From: Pseudomonas sp. TH43
Lineage (GTDB): Bacteria; Pseudomonadota; Gammaproteobacteria; Pseudomonadales; Pseudomonadaceae
Length of the DNA stretch: 64,000 nucleotides
Direction of reading: 5' to 3'
NCBI RefSeq assembly: GCF_016650635.1
Contig: NZ_JAEKFI010000005.1
Location: 1-64,000, forward strand
Shown: positions 1-8,086 of the stretch, piece after piece
Layout of the letters: each line of letters opens with the position of its first letter
How positions within the stretch are numbered: position 1 is the stretch's first letter
Program-made: the position numbers and the translations under genes
The notes under the pieces: generated by a model
The model's input: only the letters and a program-made list of their open reading frames with translations
What the model was told of the DNA's origin: nothing
The model's database searches: none

Positions 1-148
1 GTCCAGAATCTGCCGTCAACCGTTAATTTATCTTTTCTATCAACTCTTCTAAAAAGCCTGCTTATATATAGACGTCATCGCGGCGAATGCGCAGTATATT
101 GCCCAATCACCCACAAAAACCTGCTCTTACCCTGGAAGATGCCTCGCA

Positions 149-1036
149 ATGACTGACCAACCTCGCACGCTTGCCTCAATGTTGTTCCCGGTTGGCCTGC
201 TATTGATAGCCATGGCATCGATCCAGTCCGGCGCCTCGCTGGCGAAAAGCATGTTTCCGGTGGTAGGCGCACAAGGCACAACCACCTTACGGCTGATCTT
301 CGCCAGCATAATCATGCTGCTACTGCTACGACCCTGGCGCGCCAGGCTGACCGCCAAATCGCTGCGCACCGTGATCGTCTATGGCATGGCATTGGGCGGT
401 ATGAACTTCCTCTTCTATATGTCACTGCGGACCGTACCGCTGGGTATCGCGGTTGCACTCGAATTCACCGGCCCGCTGGCCGTTGCCATATATGCCTCTC
501 GTCGAGCAATCGACTTTCTATGGATAGGCCTGGCGGCAATCGGCCTGCTGCTTTTAATACCTACCGGTGCAACATCCGCCGGAATCGATCTGGTCGGAGC
601 CGGGTATGCATTGGGTGCCGGCGTTTGCTGGGCACTGTATATCCTCTTCGGTCAAAAGGCTGGCGCAGACAACGGCGTTACAACTGCAGCATTGGGCGTC
701 ATGATCGCCGCACTGTTCGTTGCGCCCATCGGCATCGTTCATGCCGGCGCTGCGCTGCTCACCCCTTCGTTGATCCCTGTCGCCATTGGCGTCGCAATTC
801 TGTCCACCGCCCTACCCTACACCCTGGAAATGGTTGCCCTCACCCGCATGCCCACGCGCACTTTCGGCACGCTGATGAGCATAGAACCAGCATTCGGAGC
901 CTTGTCCGGTCTACTGTTTCTGCAGGAATACCTCACGCTGTCACAATGGATGGCGATTCTGTGCATTATTCTGGCGTCGGTCGGTGCGACGTTGACCATG
1001 GGCAGCACCGCCAAACCGGCCATAGCGGCGGATTGA
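149..1036 (+). CDS. rhtA: RhtA-type threonine/homoserine exporter (DMT/EamA family)
   Basis: This 295-residue inner-membrane protein has about ten hydrophobic segments and two EamA repeats, the normal size and layout for RhtA. Conserved stretches that match the E. coli protein as I remember it include MASIQSGASLAKSMFP (about 25-40), VPLGIAVALEFTGPLAVA (about 96-113) and LTRMPTRTFGTLMS near 230. RhtA exports threonine, homoserine and some amino-acid analogues by proton antiport; substrate in this strain is inferred. The start follows GGAAGATGCC, an acceptable ribosome site. It appears monocistronic; the preceding 148 bases show no gene. A general DMT metabolite exporter is the alternative, but the similarity to RhtA looks close. 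Confidence 0.85.
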   Translation: MTDQPRTLASMLFPVGLLLIAMASIQSGASLAKSMFPVVGAQGTTTLRLIFASIIMLLLLRPWRARLTAKSLRTVIVYGMALGGMNFLFYMSLRTVPLGIAVALEFTGPLAVAIYASRRAIDFLWIGLAAIGLLLLIPTGATSAGIDLVGAGYALGAGVCWALYILFGQKAGADNGVTTAALGVMIAALFVAPIGIVHAGAALLTPSLIPVAIGVAILSTALPYTLEMVALTRMPTRTFGTLMSIEPAFGALSGLLFLQEYLTLSQWMAILCIILASVGATLTMGSTAKPAIAAD

Positions 1037-1204
1037 AACGGGATTTGACGAAGGTCTGGCATTTGGCGCTGATTTAGGCCATGTTTAGGCCGCTAACTCA
1101 GTGCCAGATATGGATTTTTTCGTACAGGGATTTCACCACGCTTCATGCGCTATCGAATGCAGGCAGACCCGAGCGACAGACTCGAGGCTGCTATAAGGAC
1201 GGTA

Positions 1205-1486
1205 ATGAAACGAATTTTGATATTGATCGCCATATTGGCAGTAGCGGGTTGTGCGGCGACCTCGGAAACCCAGGTAAAACGCGGAAAAAAAGGCCTGCAC
1301 ATCAACTGCTCGGGGCTCTCGTCTTCCTGGGACAAGTGTTACGCCAGCGCCGCGAATGCCTGTGCGCCAAAAGGCTACAAAGTTATCGCCAAGTCAGGTG
1401 ACGCTGTGGAAGAGCCCGGCGACTATCCATTCGGCCTCAATCCTGCCGGCTATACCAGTCGCAGCATGATCGTCATCTGCAAGTAG
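1205..1486 (+). CDS. Small lipoprotein with conserved cysteines
   Basis: A 93-residue protein that starts with a lipoprotein signal peptide: MKR, a hydrophobic run, then the lipobox AVAGC with the acylated Cys near residue 16. The mature part is short and polar, with further cysteines at CSG, KCYASAANAC and the C-terminal VICK. The spaced CYASAANAC motif suggests a small disulfide-bonded domain. I do not recognise a named family. The ATG is preceded by AAGGA at good spacing, and the signal peptide begins exactly there, so the longer in-frame start at 1145 is rejected. It ends one base before the convergent TetR gene. Confidence 0.7.
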   Translation: MKRILILIAILAVAGCAATSETQVKRGKKGLHINCSGLSSSWDKCYASAANACAPKGYKVIAKSGDAVEEPGDYPFGLNPAGYTSRSMIVICK

Positions 1487-1487
1487 T

Positions 1488-2051
1488 TCAGCGTGGCTCG
1501 GCAATTTGACGGCCAATCTCTTCATGGCTGGAGTCGAGCACCGCACGCTGCATATCCGGCGTGACCAGCATACGCGCGACCACCAATGCGCCGACGCACT
1601 GAGACAAAACCGACCACGCCAGGCTGTCACTCTCAAGTATCTGGGCCCAACTTTGCTGAAGGCGGCAGATCCACAGTTCGGCCTGCTCACGCACCTGCCG
1701 GTCTGAACGGGCGATCTCCGCGCCCAGCGCCGGCAACGCGCAGCCGGACTCAGGCTGCTCGACATGGGCCATGCTCAAGTAGTGTTTAAGGCAACGTTCC
1801 ATGCGCCGGCGATCCTGCACGCCTCGCCCACCCAATCGCTCCAGACTCTGGCCCAACTCCCGCTCGACAATCGCCGTGAACAGCGCATCCTTTGATGAGA
1901 AATGGCTGTAGAACGCTGCGCCACTCAGGCCGATCGCTTTCATCAAGCCATCGACGCCGACTGTGGAAAAACCAGATCTCTTGGCGGACAACGCACTGCT
2001 TTCCAACAGCTTCTCTCTGGTTTCCAGCTTGTGACTGGCGGAGTAACGCAT
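1488..2051 (-). CDS. TetR/AcrR family transcriptional regulator
   Basis: A 187-residue protein with an N-terminal TetR DNA-binding domain. The helix-turn-helix runs from about residue 25 to 58 and contains VDGLMKAIGLSGAAFYSHF followed by SSKDALF, the family signature. The C-terminal half is a helical ligand-binding domain and does not identify the ligand. It is divergent from an SDR gene, and the intervening 92 bases hold the palindrome AACGATCGTT, a likely operator. TetR proteins in this arrangement usually repress themselves and the divergent unit, here an SDR and a thioredoxin-fold isomerase-like gene. Confidence 0.85.
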   Translation of the reverse strand: MRYSASHKLETREKLLESSALSAKRSGFSTVGVDGLMKAIGLSGAAFYSHFSSKDALFTAIVERELGQSLERLGGRGVQDRRRMERCLKHYLSMAHVEQPESGCALPALGAEIARSDRQVREQAELWICRLQQSWAQILESDSLAWSVLSQCVGALVVARMLVTPDMQRAVLDSSHEEIGRQIAEPR

Positions 2052-2098
2052 GTGTTTTCCCTCAACATTGACTCGCTTGACGTTGTCGAAATCCTAGC

Positions 2099-2126
2099 AT
2101 AACGTTCGTTCACTTAACGATCGTTT
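2099..2126. promoter_or_regulatory. Putative TetR operator
   Basis: In the gap between the divergent tetR and SDR genes lie AACGTTCGTT (2101-2110) and the perfect palindrome AACGATCGTT (2116-2125), 15 bases apart centre to centre. Repeated palindromic sites between a tetR gene and its divergent neighbour are typical operators. Binding is inferred. Confidence 0.5.
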
Positions 2127-2143
2127 ACTAAAGGGATCTACCC

Positions 2144-2872
2144 ATGAATAACAAGAAGGTCGTATTGGTTGTCGGCGCGGGTGACGCTACCGGCGGGGCG
2201 ATTGCAAAGCGCTTTGCCAGGGAAGGATTCATCGCCTGCGTCACACGGCGCAGCGCCGACAAATTGCAGCCTTTAGTCGACGCCATTCAGGCAGAGGGTG
2301 GCGAAGCTCACGGTTTTGCCTGCGACGCGCGTAAGGAAGAAGACGTTATTGCGTTGATTGAGGACATCGAGGCCCGCGTCGGGCCAATCGAAGCATTCGT
2401 CTTCAACATCGGCGCCAACGTGCCCTGCAGCATTCTCGAGGAGACCGCACGCAAGTATTTCAAAATCTGGGAAATGGCCTGTTTCTCTGGTTTCCTCAAC
2501 GCTCGTGAAGTGGCCAAGCGCATGGTCACTCGCCAGCGCGGGACGATTCTATTCACCGGCGCAACCGCCGGACTTCGAGGTGCCTCGGGGTTTGCGGCAT
2601 TTGCCGGTGCCAAACACGGTATTCGTGCCTTGGCGCAGAGCATGGCGCGTGAACTCGGGCCGATGAACATCCATGTCGCCCATGTGGTGGTCGATGGCGC
2701 CATCGATACCGACTTCATCCGCAACAGTTTCCCCGAGAAGTACGCGACCAAAGATCAGGACGGCATCCTCAACCCCGAACACATCGCCGAAAACTATTGG
2801 TACCTGCACAGCCAGCCTCGGGACGCATGGACCTTCGAGCTGGATCTGCGTCCCTGGAATGAACGCTGGTAA
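2144..2872 (+). CDS. SDR-family protein lacking the catalytic tyrosine
   Basis: A 242-residue single-domain short-chain dehydrogenase/reductase. The nucleotide-binding loop is VVGAGDATGGAIAKRF (about 9-24), which departs from the usual TGxxxGIG. The middle strand contains FNIGAN in place of NNAG. The catalytic YxxxK is FAGAK, so Phe153 replaces the active-site Tyr while Lys157 remains. This pattern is what I recall for the atypical classical SDR subgroup 10. It is followed after 40 bases by a thioredoxin-fold gene on the same strand and is divergent from a TetR regulator. The substrate is unknown and it may not be an ordinary oxidoreductase. Confidence 0.8.
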   Translation: MNNKKVVLVVGAGDATGGAIAKRFAREGFIACVTRRSADKLQPLVDAIQAEGGEAHGFACDARKEEDVIALIEDIEARVGPIEAFVFNIGANVPCSILEETARKYFKIWEMACFSGFLNAREVAKRMVTRQRGTILFTGATAGLRGASGFAAFAGAKHGIRALAQSMARELGPMNIHVAHVVVDGAIDTDFIRNSFPEKYATKDQDGILNPEHIAENYWYLHSQPRDAWTFELDLRPWNERW

Positions 2873-2912
2873 GCCCTCCCCCCTTCATAACAATAAAGAG
2901 AGCAGACAAATA

Positions 2913-3515
2913 ATGACGAAAACCGTGGAGTTCTATTTTGACCTCGGCAGCCCTGCCACTTACCTGGCGTACACCCAACTGCCGAAGATCTGCGCCGAGA
3001 CCGGCAGCCAGTTGATCTACATTCCGATGCTGCTGGGCGGCGTATTCAAAGCCACCGGCAATGCGTCACCGGCAATGATTCCGGCCAAGGGCCGCTACAT
3101 GTTCGAGGATCTGGATCGCTACGCCAAACGCTACGGCGTGCCCTTGAAATTCAACCCACACTTCCCGATCAACACGTTGATGCTGATGCGCGCGGTCACT
3201 GGCATCCAGTTGCATCACCCGGAACGCTTTCAGGCATTTATCGATTGCCTGTTTGTTGCGCTTTGGGTTGAAGGTCGCAGTCTGGATGAACCACAAACGG
3301 TGGCGGCAGTGCTGAGTGAACACGGTTTCGACCCGCATGAAGTACTGGCGCTGAGCAACGACGAAGCCGTCAAGGCCACCCTCAAGACCAATACGGAAAC
3401 AGCGGTTAAACGCGGGGTGTTTGGCGCGCCGAGCATGTTTGTCGGCAGCCAATTGTTCTTCGGTCAGGATCGACTCGACTTCGTCGAAGAGGCATTGCGC
3501 CACAACTCGATCTAA
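2913..3515 (+). CDS. DsbA/GST-kappa fold protein, 2-hydroxychromene-2-carboxylate isomerase-like
   Basis: A 200-residue protein with the HCCA-isomerase/DsbA thioredoxin fold. The N-terminus FYFDLGSPATYLAY (about 6-19) matches the family's FYFDFxSPxSYLA, where the Ser at the CxxC position activates glutathione. The C-terminal GVFGAPSMFVG and FFGQDRLDFVEE motifs are also typical. There is no CxxC, so it is not an oxidoreductase of the DsbA type. The ATG at 2913 follows AAAGAGAGCAGAC. It sits 40 bases downstream of the SDR gene, probably in one transcript under the divergent TetR regulator. The family includes aromatic-degradation isomerases, but no aromatic pathway is nearby, so the substrate is open. 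Confidence 0.8.
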   Translation: MTKTVEFYFDLGSPATYLAYTQLPKICAETGSQLIYIPMLLGGVFKATGNASPAMIPAKGRYMFEDLDRYAKRYGVPLKFNPHFPINTLMLMRAVTGIQLHHPERFQAFIDCLFVALWVEGRSLDEPQTVAAVLSEHGFDPHEVLALSNDEAVKATLKTNTETAVKRGVFGAPSMFVGSQLFFGQDRLDFVEEALRHNSI

Positions 3516-3520
3516 GCCAC

Positions 3521-3550
3521 CGCTCGGGCGCTGACGTCAGCGCCCGAGCG
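3521..3550. terminator. Perfect 30-bp palindrome between convergent genes
   Basis: CGCTCGGGCGCTGAC is followed directly by its exact reverse complement, giving a GC-rich 15-bp stem with almost no loop between the convergent isomerase-like and aminopeptidase genes. It probably acts as a two-way transcript end, although neither side has a clear T run. Confidence 0.55.
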
Positions 3551-3558
3551 TCGACTGC

Positions 3559-5367
3559 TTAAATAGCGGCAGTGCGCGTATTCAGCCACGCCAGCGCAGC
3601 GCCATCGAGCAACGGACTCAAACGCTCACGCACTTCGGCGTGGTAGGCGTTGAACCACTGTTTTTCTTCTTCAGTCAGCAACGCAGGCACCAGGCACCGC
3701 GTGTCAATCGGGCACAGTGTCAGGGTTTCAAACTTGAGGAACTCACCGAACTCGCTGCTGCCCGCTTCGCGGTTCATCGCCAGGTTCTCGATGCGCACCC
3801 CCCAACGGCCAGGACGATAAGTGCCCGGCTCGATCGATGTGATCATGCCCGCTTGCATGGCAGTGTGAGGCGCCGCTGCGGCCTGATAGGCGATGACCTG
3901 CGGACCTTCGTGAACGTTGAGGAAATAGCCAACGCCATGCCCGGTGCCGTGTCCGTAATCGACATTGTCAGCCCAGATCGGCGCACGCGCGATGGCATCC
4001 AGCAGCGGCGACAGAATGCCTTTCGGGAACTGTGCCCGCGACAACGCAATCACGCCTTTCAACACGCGCGTGCAGTCACGCTTCTGCTCTTCAGTCGGTG
4101 TACCGACCGGTACCATCCGCGTGATATCGGTCGTGCCGCCCAGGTATTGACCACCCGAGTCGATCAACAACAGGCCATCGCCCTCGATCACCGCGTGCTC
4201 TTCTTCCGTGGCGTGATAGTGAGGCATCGCGCCATTGGCGTTGAACGCGGCGATAGTGTTGAAACTCAGCGACACATAATCCGGACGACGCTCACGGGCG
4301 GCCGTGAGTTTCTCGTCGATGGTCAACTCGGTAATGCGTTCGCGCCCCCAGGCTGATTCGAGCCAGGCAAAGAATTCGCACAGCGCCGCACCGTCCTGCT
4401 CCATCGCCTGACGGATATGCCTGGCGTCGGCTTCACTTTTCTGCGACTTGGCCAACGTTGTCGGGTTAAGCCCTTCGACCAGTTTCACGCCGCTGTCGAG
4501 GTTATCCAGCAAACCGCTGGTGACGCGCGCCGGATCCACCAGCAAGCTCGCGCCGCTCGGTACCGCACGCAGTGCATCCGCGACTTCGCTGTAGTCGCGC
4601 AACGTCACGCCATTCTGTTCGAGCACTGCGCGCAAATCAGCATCGACTTTGCTCAGTGCCACGAACAGCGTGGCTTGCTGTTGGTTGATCAACGCAAACG
4701 AAACAAACACCGGGTTGAACGAGACATCACCGCCGCGCAGGTTGAACAGCCAGGCGATATCGTCAAGGGTGGCGATGAAATGCCAGTCAGCTCCGCGCGC
4801 CTGCAAGGTTTCGCGCAGTTTGGCGAGTTTCTCGCCACGGCTGACGGTCGCTTGCGGCGGCAGATGCTGATAGATCGGCGCGTTGGGAAGACTCGGGCGA
4901 TCGCTCCAGACTTCCTGCAACAGATCGATGTCGGTGCGCAGGCGCGCGCCGCGTGCTTCGAGTTTGCTGCTCAACGTACGCGCCGAGGCCACGGCCATCA
5001 CCGCGCCGTCGACGGCGACCACGCCACCTTCCGGCGTCTGTTCGGCCAGCCAGTCCAGCGGGCTCGGTTGACCCGGTTGCAGCTTGACCAGTTCGATACC
5101 GCTGCCGTTGAGTTCCTTGGTCGCCTGTTCCCAGTAGCGACTGTCGGCCCAGACTCCGGCGAAATCCCCGGTAACGATCAACGTGCCGACCGAACCATGA
5201 AAGCCCGACAGCCACTGCCGGCCCTGCCAGTAACCCGGCAGATATTCTGACAAATGCGGGTCGGCAGACGGCACCAACAGTGCGTGAATGCCTTCGCAAC
5301 GCATCAGTTCACGGGTGTGCGCCAAGCGCTGGGGCACCGATCCTTCGGTCGAGGTCTGGGTACTCAT
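3559..5367 (-). CDS. Xaa-Pro aminopeptidase (M24B, aminopeptidase P family)
   Basis: A 602-residue three-domain aminopeptidase P. Two creatinase-like N-terminal domains fill about residues 10-310, then the pita-bread metallopeptidase domain. Metal ligands are visible in LLLIDSGGQYLGGTTDITR (two Asp), GHGTGHGVGYFLNVHEGPQ (His) and TSIEPGTYRPGRWGVRIEN (two Glu). The long form with two N-terminal domains is typical of cytosolic proline-specific enzymes that remove the first residue from X-Pro peptides. Two adjacent ATGs occur; the second (5367) is better spaced from AGGAG. The gene is alone on its strand, with the desulfurase-like gene 57 bases upstream in the same direction. Confidence 0.9.
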   Translation of the reverse strand: MSTQTSTEGSVPQRLAHTRELMRCEGIHALLVPSADPHLSEYLPGYWQGRQWLSGFHGSVGTLIVTGDFAGVWADSRYWEQATKELNGSGIELVKLQPGQPSPLDWLAEQTPEGGVVAVDGAVMAVASARTLSSKLEARGARLRTDIDLLQEVWSDRPSLPNAPIYQHLPPQATVSRGEKLAKLRETLQARGADWHFIATLDDIAWLFNLRGGDVSFNPVFVSFALINQQQATLFVALSKVDADLRAVLEQNGVTLRDYSEVADALRAVPSGASLLVDPARVTSGLLDNLDSGVKLVEGLNPTTLAKSQKSEADARHIRQAMEQDGAALCEFFAWLESAWGRERITELTIDEKLTAARERRPDYVSLSFNTIAAFNANGAMPHYHATEEEHAVIEGDGLLLIDSGGQYLGGTTDITRMVPVGTPTEEQKRDCTRVLKGVIALSRAQFPKGILSPLLDAIARAPIWADNVDYGHGTGHGVGYFLNVHEGPQVIAYQAAAAPHTAMQAGMITSIEPGTYRPGRWGVRIENLAMNREAGSSEFGEFLKFETLTLCPIDTRCLVPALLTEEEKQWFNAYHAEVRERLSPLLDGAALAWLNTRTAAI

Positions 5368-5423
5368 CATGTCTCCTGCTAATCACTTCATCGTTATTGT
5401 TCGTAGCCTTTGATTCGGCTCGT

Positions 5424-6590
5424 TTAAAGCCCTGTCGCCCAGAATGCCGGAGCACTGGCGCAGGCGGTCTTGATCAGTTCGCCAGCCTTGTCGATATCCG
5501 CGGCGGTGGTGAAACGGCCGAGGCTCAGGCGAATGGTGCGTCCGGCCAGATGCGCGTCATGTCCCAGCGCCAGTAGCACGTGAGATGGCGCATTACTCGC
5601 GGAATTACAGGCCGAAGTCGCGGAAAACGCGATCGAATGGCTCAGCGCGGCGCTGTTGAACTCACCCTCGCTGAACGTCAAGCTCAAGGTGTGCGGGATA
5701 CGTTGGCCAGCGCTGCCATTGAGGCGCACGCCGGGCAGACTCAGCAGTTGTTCGAGCAAACGCTCGCGCAAAGCGACGATGGTTTTTTTCTCTTCATCAA
5801 ACGCCAATGCGGCCAAGGCAAACGCCGCGCCCATGCCGGCAATCTGGTGGGTTGCCAAAGTCCCGGAACGCAAGCCACCTTCGTGACCGCCACCGTGAAT
5901 CTGGGCGTGCAAACGTTGCTGCGCTCGCGGACCGACATACAACGCACCAATGCCTTTGGGCCCATAGAGTTTGTGCGCCGAAAACGACATCAGGTCGACC
6001 GGCCACTGCGCCAGATCGATCGCGACTTTGCCGGCGCCCTGCGCCGCATCGACATGGAACAGCGCCCCGCGACTGCGCACCACTTCACCAATGGCCTGCA
6101 CATCGTTGACGGTGCCCAGCTCATTATTGACCAGCATCAGCGACACCAGAAAGGTGTCGTCACGCATGGCTTCACTGACCGCTTGCGGCGTAATCAGGCC
6201 TTCGGCGTCCGGCACCAAATAGGTCACGGCGACGCCGCCTTCCTGCAACTGGCGGGCGGTATCAAGGATGGCTTTGTGTTCGATCTGACTGGTGATGATG
6301 TGGCCGCCAGGCACACCGCGCGCCTGCGCCACGCCTTTGAGGGCGAGGTTGTTGGACTCGGTGGCGCCGGAGGTCCAGACGATCTGTTCGGCCTGGGCAC
6401 CGACCAGTTCGGCGACCTGCCGGCGGGCCTGCTCGACCGTGTGCCGGGCTTGCTGGCCGAAGGCGTGGGAGCTTGAGGCCGGGTTGCCGAAATTACCGTG
6501 AAACCCCAGACACTCGATCATCACCTGGATGACCCGCTCGTCCACCGGGGTGGTGGCGGCGTAATCGAAATACAACGGACGTGTGTTCAT
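5424..6590 (-). CDS. Cysteine desulfurase family protein (NifS/IscS-like)
   Basis: A 388-residue class V aminotransferase-fold PLP enzyme. The N-terminus YFDYAATTPVDERV and the PLP-lysine motif SFSAHKLYGPKGIGALYVG (about 197-215) are diagnostic. The histidine-containing ATESNNLALKG and QIEHKAIL motifs are present. The catalytic-loop cysteine is in SATSACNSASNAPSHVL near residue 325, close to the SSGSACTS loop of group I desulfurases. No isc or nif genes are nearby, so this is probably an accessory desulfurase supplying sulfur outside the housekeeping Isc system. It precedes the aminopeptidase gene on the same strand. Confidence 0.85.
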   Translation of the reverse strand: MNTRPLYFDYAATTPVDERVIQVMIECLGFHGNFGNPASSSHAFGQQARHTVEQARRQVAELVGAQAEQIVWTSGATESNNLALKGVAQARGVPGGHIITSQIEHKAILDTARQLQEGGVAVTYLVPDAEGLITPQAVSEAMRDDTFLVSLMLVNNELGTVNDVQAIGEVVRSRGALFHVDAAQGAGKVAIDLAQWPVDLMSFSAHKLYGPKGIGALYVGPRAQQRLHAQIHGGGHEGGLRSGTLATHQIAGMGAAFALAALAFDEEKKTIVALRERLLEQLLSLPGVRLNGSAGQRIPHTLSLTFSEGEFNSAALSHSIAFSATSACNSASNAPSHVLLALGHDAHLAGRTIRLSLGRFTTAADIDKAGELIKTACASAPAFWATGL

Positions 6591-6795
6591 AAAAGACTCG
6601 CAGAGCGTGTTCCGGGATCAGGAGGCTCGTGTCTGCAAACGGCACAACGCAGCCTTGTGAGCTGCGCGTTGGTTCGAGAGCGTCATCAATACCTGATCGG
6701 ATGCCGTTAAAGAAGAACAACTTCATTTAAAAGTGCGTAGGAACGCTCCTGAAGCCGAGCTTAACAGGCATCGGGCCGGCGGTTGAAGCAATGCG

Positions 6796-7410
6796 TCAGT
6801 GAAAGCTTTCGAGAAGTAACGGGTACAGCGAAATCACCAGCAGTGCGGCCATGCCCCAGTTGAACACGCGCAACCAGCGCGGATCCTTCAGCACATTGCG
6901 CAACAAAGTGCCGCAGGCTGCCCAGACGCCAACACTTGGCAGGTTGATGATGGCAAACACCGCAGCGATCACTATCACGTTAGTGAAATACCCCTGCATC
7001 GGCGTGTAAGTGCTGATGGCACCAATGGCCATGATCCACGCCTTGGGATTGACCCATTGAAACGCCGCAGCGCCGAGGTAACTGATCGGTTTGGCTTCGC
7101 CTTGCGCGCTCTCGCCGACCGGGCCCGAGTGAGCGATTTTCCACGCCAGGTACAGCAGATACGCCGCGCCGACGTAGCGCAGCACGGAATAGAGAACGGG
7201 ATAGCTCTGAAACACCGCGCCCAAGCCAAAACCCACCGCCACCACCAACACGAAGAAGCCACAGGTGATGCCAAGCATATGGGGGATGGTGCGGTTGAAG
7301 CCGAAATTCACGCCCGATGCCAGCAGCATGGTGTTGTTGGGCCCCGGTGTAATCGAGGTGACAAGGGCGAACAGGGCAAAGCCCAACAGCAGATCAAGCG
7401 AGAGGGTCAT
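6796..7410 (-). CDS. LysE/RhtB family amino-acid exporter
   Basis: A 204-residue membrane protein with six hydrophobic segments and the family N-terminus: a hydrophobic helix followed by SITPGPNNTMLLASGVNFG (about 19-37). AFQWVNPKAWIMA near residue 120 is another hallmark. Proteins of this family export amino acids or related metabolites by proton exchange; the substrate cannot be told. The ATG at 7410 is used because the residues before it come only from a TTG. An inverted repeat, AGGGTCA and TGACCCT separated by nine bases (7426-7448), lies just upstream and could be an operator. Confidence 0.88.
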   Translation of the reverse strand: MTLSLDLLLGFALFALVTSITPGPNNTMLLASGVNFGFNRTIPHMLGITCGFFVLVVAVGFGLGAVFQSYPVLYSVLRYVGAAYLLYLAWKIAHSGPVGESAQGEAKPISYLGAAAFQWVNPKAWIMAIGAISTYTPMQGYFTNVIVIAAVFAIINLPSVGVWAACGTLLRNVLKDPRWLRVFNWGMAALLVISLYPLLLESFH

Positions 7411-7511
7411 GGCAAGCAATCCATCAGGGTCATTCAGGTGTTGACCCTATCCCACGCGGCCCGGCAAACCCACGGACAGTTGGGTAAAACTTCTGGCAGT
7501 ACAGTTTGTTA

Positions 7512-7769
7512 TCAGCTTGGCCGGCCATGCAGCTGTACGGCAAGCTCAGCGCTCATTTCAGCTTTTTTGTCGAAGTGCGACTGGCCGAGCAATTGGGCTT
7601 TTTTCGCGTGGTATTCGTCGAAGGACAGGCCGCTGCGGTTCAGTGCCTCCATCGCCAGCTCTTGGGATTCTTCTGCGGTGTAGGGCCGCAATTCCGGGGA
7701 AACATGGCTGGCACATCCGGCGAGTACGGAAACGGCAAGCATCAGAGAAACAGTCAGTAAATGATTCAT
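7512..7769 (-). CDS. Small lipoprotein, DUF-like
   Basis: An 85-residue protein with a clear lipoprotein signal peptide, MNHLLTVSLMLAVSVLAGCA, with the acylated Cys at residue 19. The mature part is short, charged and helical (TAEESQELAMEALNRSGLSFDEYHAKKAQLL), with no cysteines after the lipobox. I do not recognise a functional family. A longer reading frame from 7850 lacks a signal sequence until this Met, so the internal ATG with upstream AGGA is chosen. It is divergent from the methanesulfonate cluster. Confidence 0.7.
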   Translation of the reverse strand: MNHLLTVSLMLAVSVLAGCASHVSPELRPYTAEESQELAMEALNRSGLSFDEYHAKKAQLLGQSHFDKKAEMSAELAVQLHGRPS

Positions 7770-7876
7770 GGGAGCGTCCTGGCGAGCGATGGGGGGTTGA
7801 TGAAGCAAGGCTACCCCCGGCAACCCCCGCGCAAAAATCAACGCTCTCAATAGTGGCTATCAGAAATTCGACACGC

Positions 7877-7906
7877 TTGTTCTTATATCTCCAAAAGATC
7901 TATAAA
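7877..7906 (+). promoter_or_regulatory. Possible sigma-70 promoter ahead of the msu cluster
   Basis: TTGTTC (7877-7882) and TATAAA (7901-7906) are 18 bases apart in a strongly AT-rich stretch 31 bases before a small ORF. Sulfur-starvation genes in Pseudomonas often have such AT-rich CysB-dependent promoters; CysB control here is an inference. Confidence 0.35.
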
Positions 7907-7936
7907 TATCGATTAAGGTTCTTTTACGGAATAACC

Positions 7937-8059
7937 ATGAGCCTTTATAAATCCCCTCAGGCGCTCAGCACTGTTGCTCCAGCAACTGTTGCCCAGCCAA
8001 CAGCAATTCAACAAACCGCGCTGAAACTCACACACGCAGGCTTTGGCATAGCGCTGTAA
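7937..8059 (+). CDS. Possible 40-residue leader peptide upstream of msuE
   Basis: This short frame, MSLYKSPQALSTVAPATVAQ and onward to HAGFGIAL, has no cysteine and only the initiator methionine, a composition that would suit expression during sulfur starvation. It has a weak GGA ribosome site and ends 99 bases before msuE. Against it, the same DNA carries two inverted repeats at 7973-8003 and lies at the usual distance upstream of a sigma-54 promoter, so the region may be an enhancer rather than a gene. Confidence 0.4.
   Translation: MSLYKSPQALSTVAPATVAQPTAIQQTALKLTHAGFGIAL
7973..8003. promoter_or_regulatory. Paired inverted repeats, candidate SfnR enhancer
   Basis: GTTGCT-CC-AGCAAC (7973-7986) is directly followed by CTGTTG-N6-CAACAG (7986-8003). 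Two adjacent dyads 85-115 bases upstream of a -24/-12 promoter are what is expected of an activator site for a sigma-54 enhancer-binding protein, and such a protein (SfnR) is encoded in the same cluster. Binding is inferred. Confidence 0.45.
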
Positions 8060-8086
8060 GCCCCGTAAACCGGGACTCACAGGAAT

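Noticed and set aside
2673..2912. Isomerase-like protein starting inside the SDR gene
   Set aside because: The upstream part is an out-of-frame reading of the SDR; the conserved FYFDLGSP start follows the ATG at 2913.
8024..8060. A second -24/-12-like sequence near TTTGGCATAGCGCTGTAAG
   Set aside because: The GG and GC elements are not ten bases apart, unlike the site at 8087-8102.
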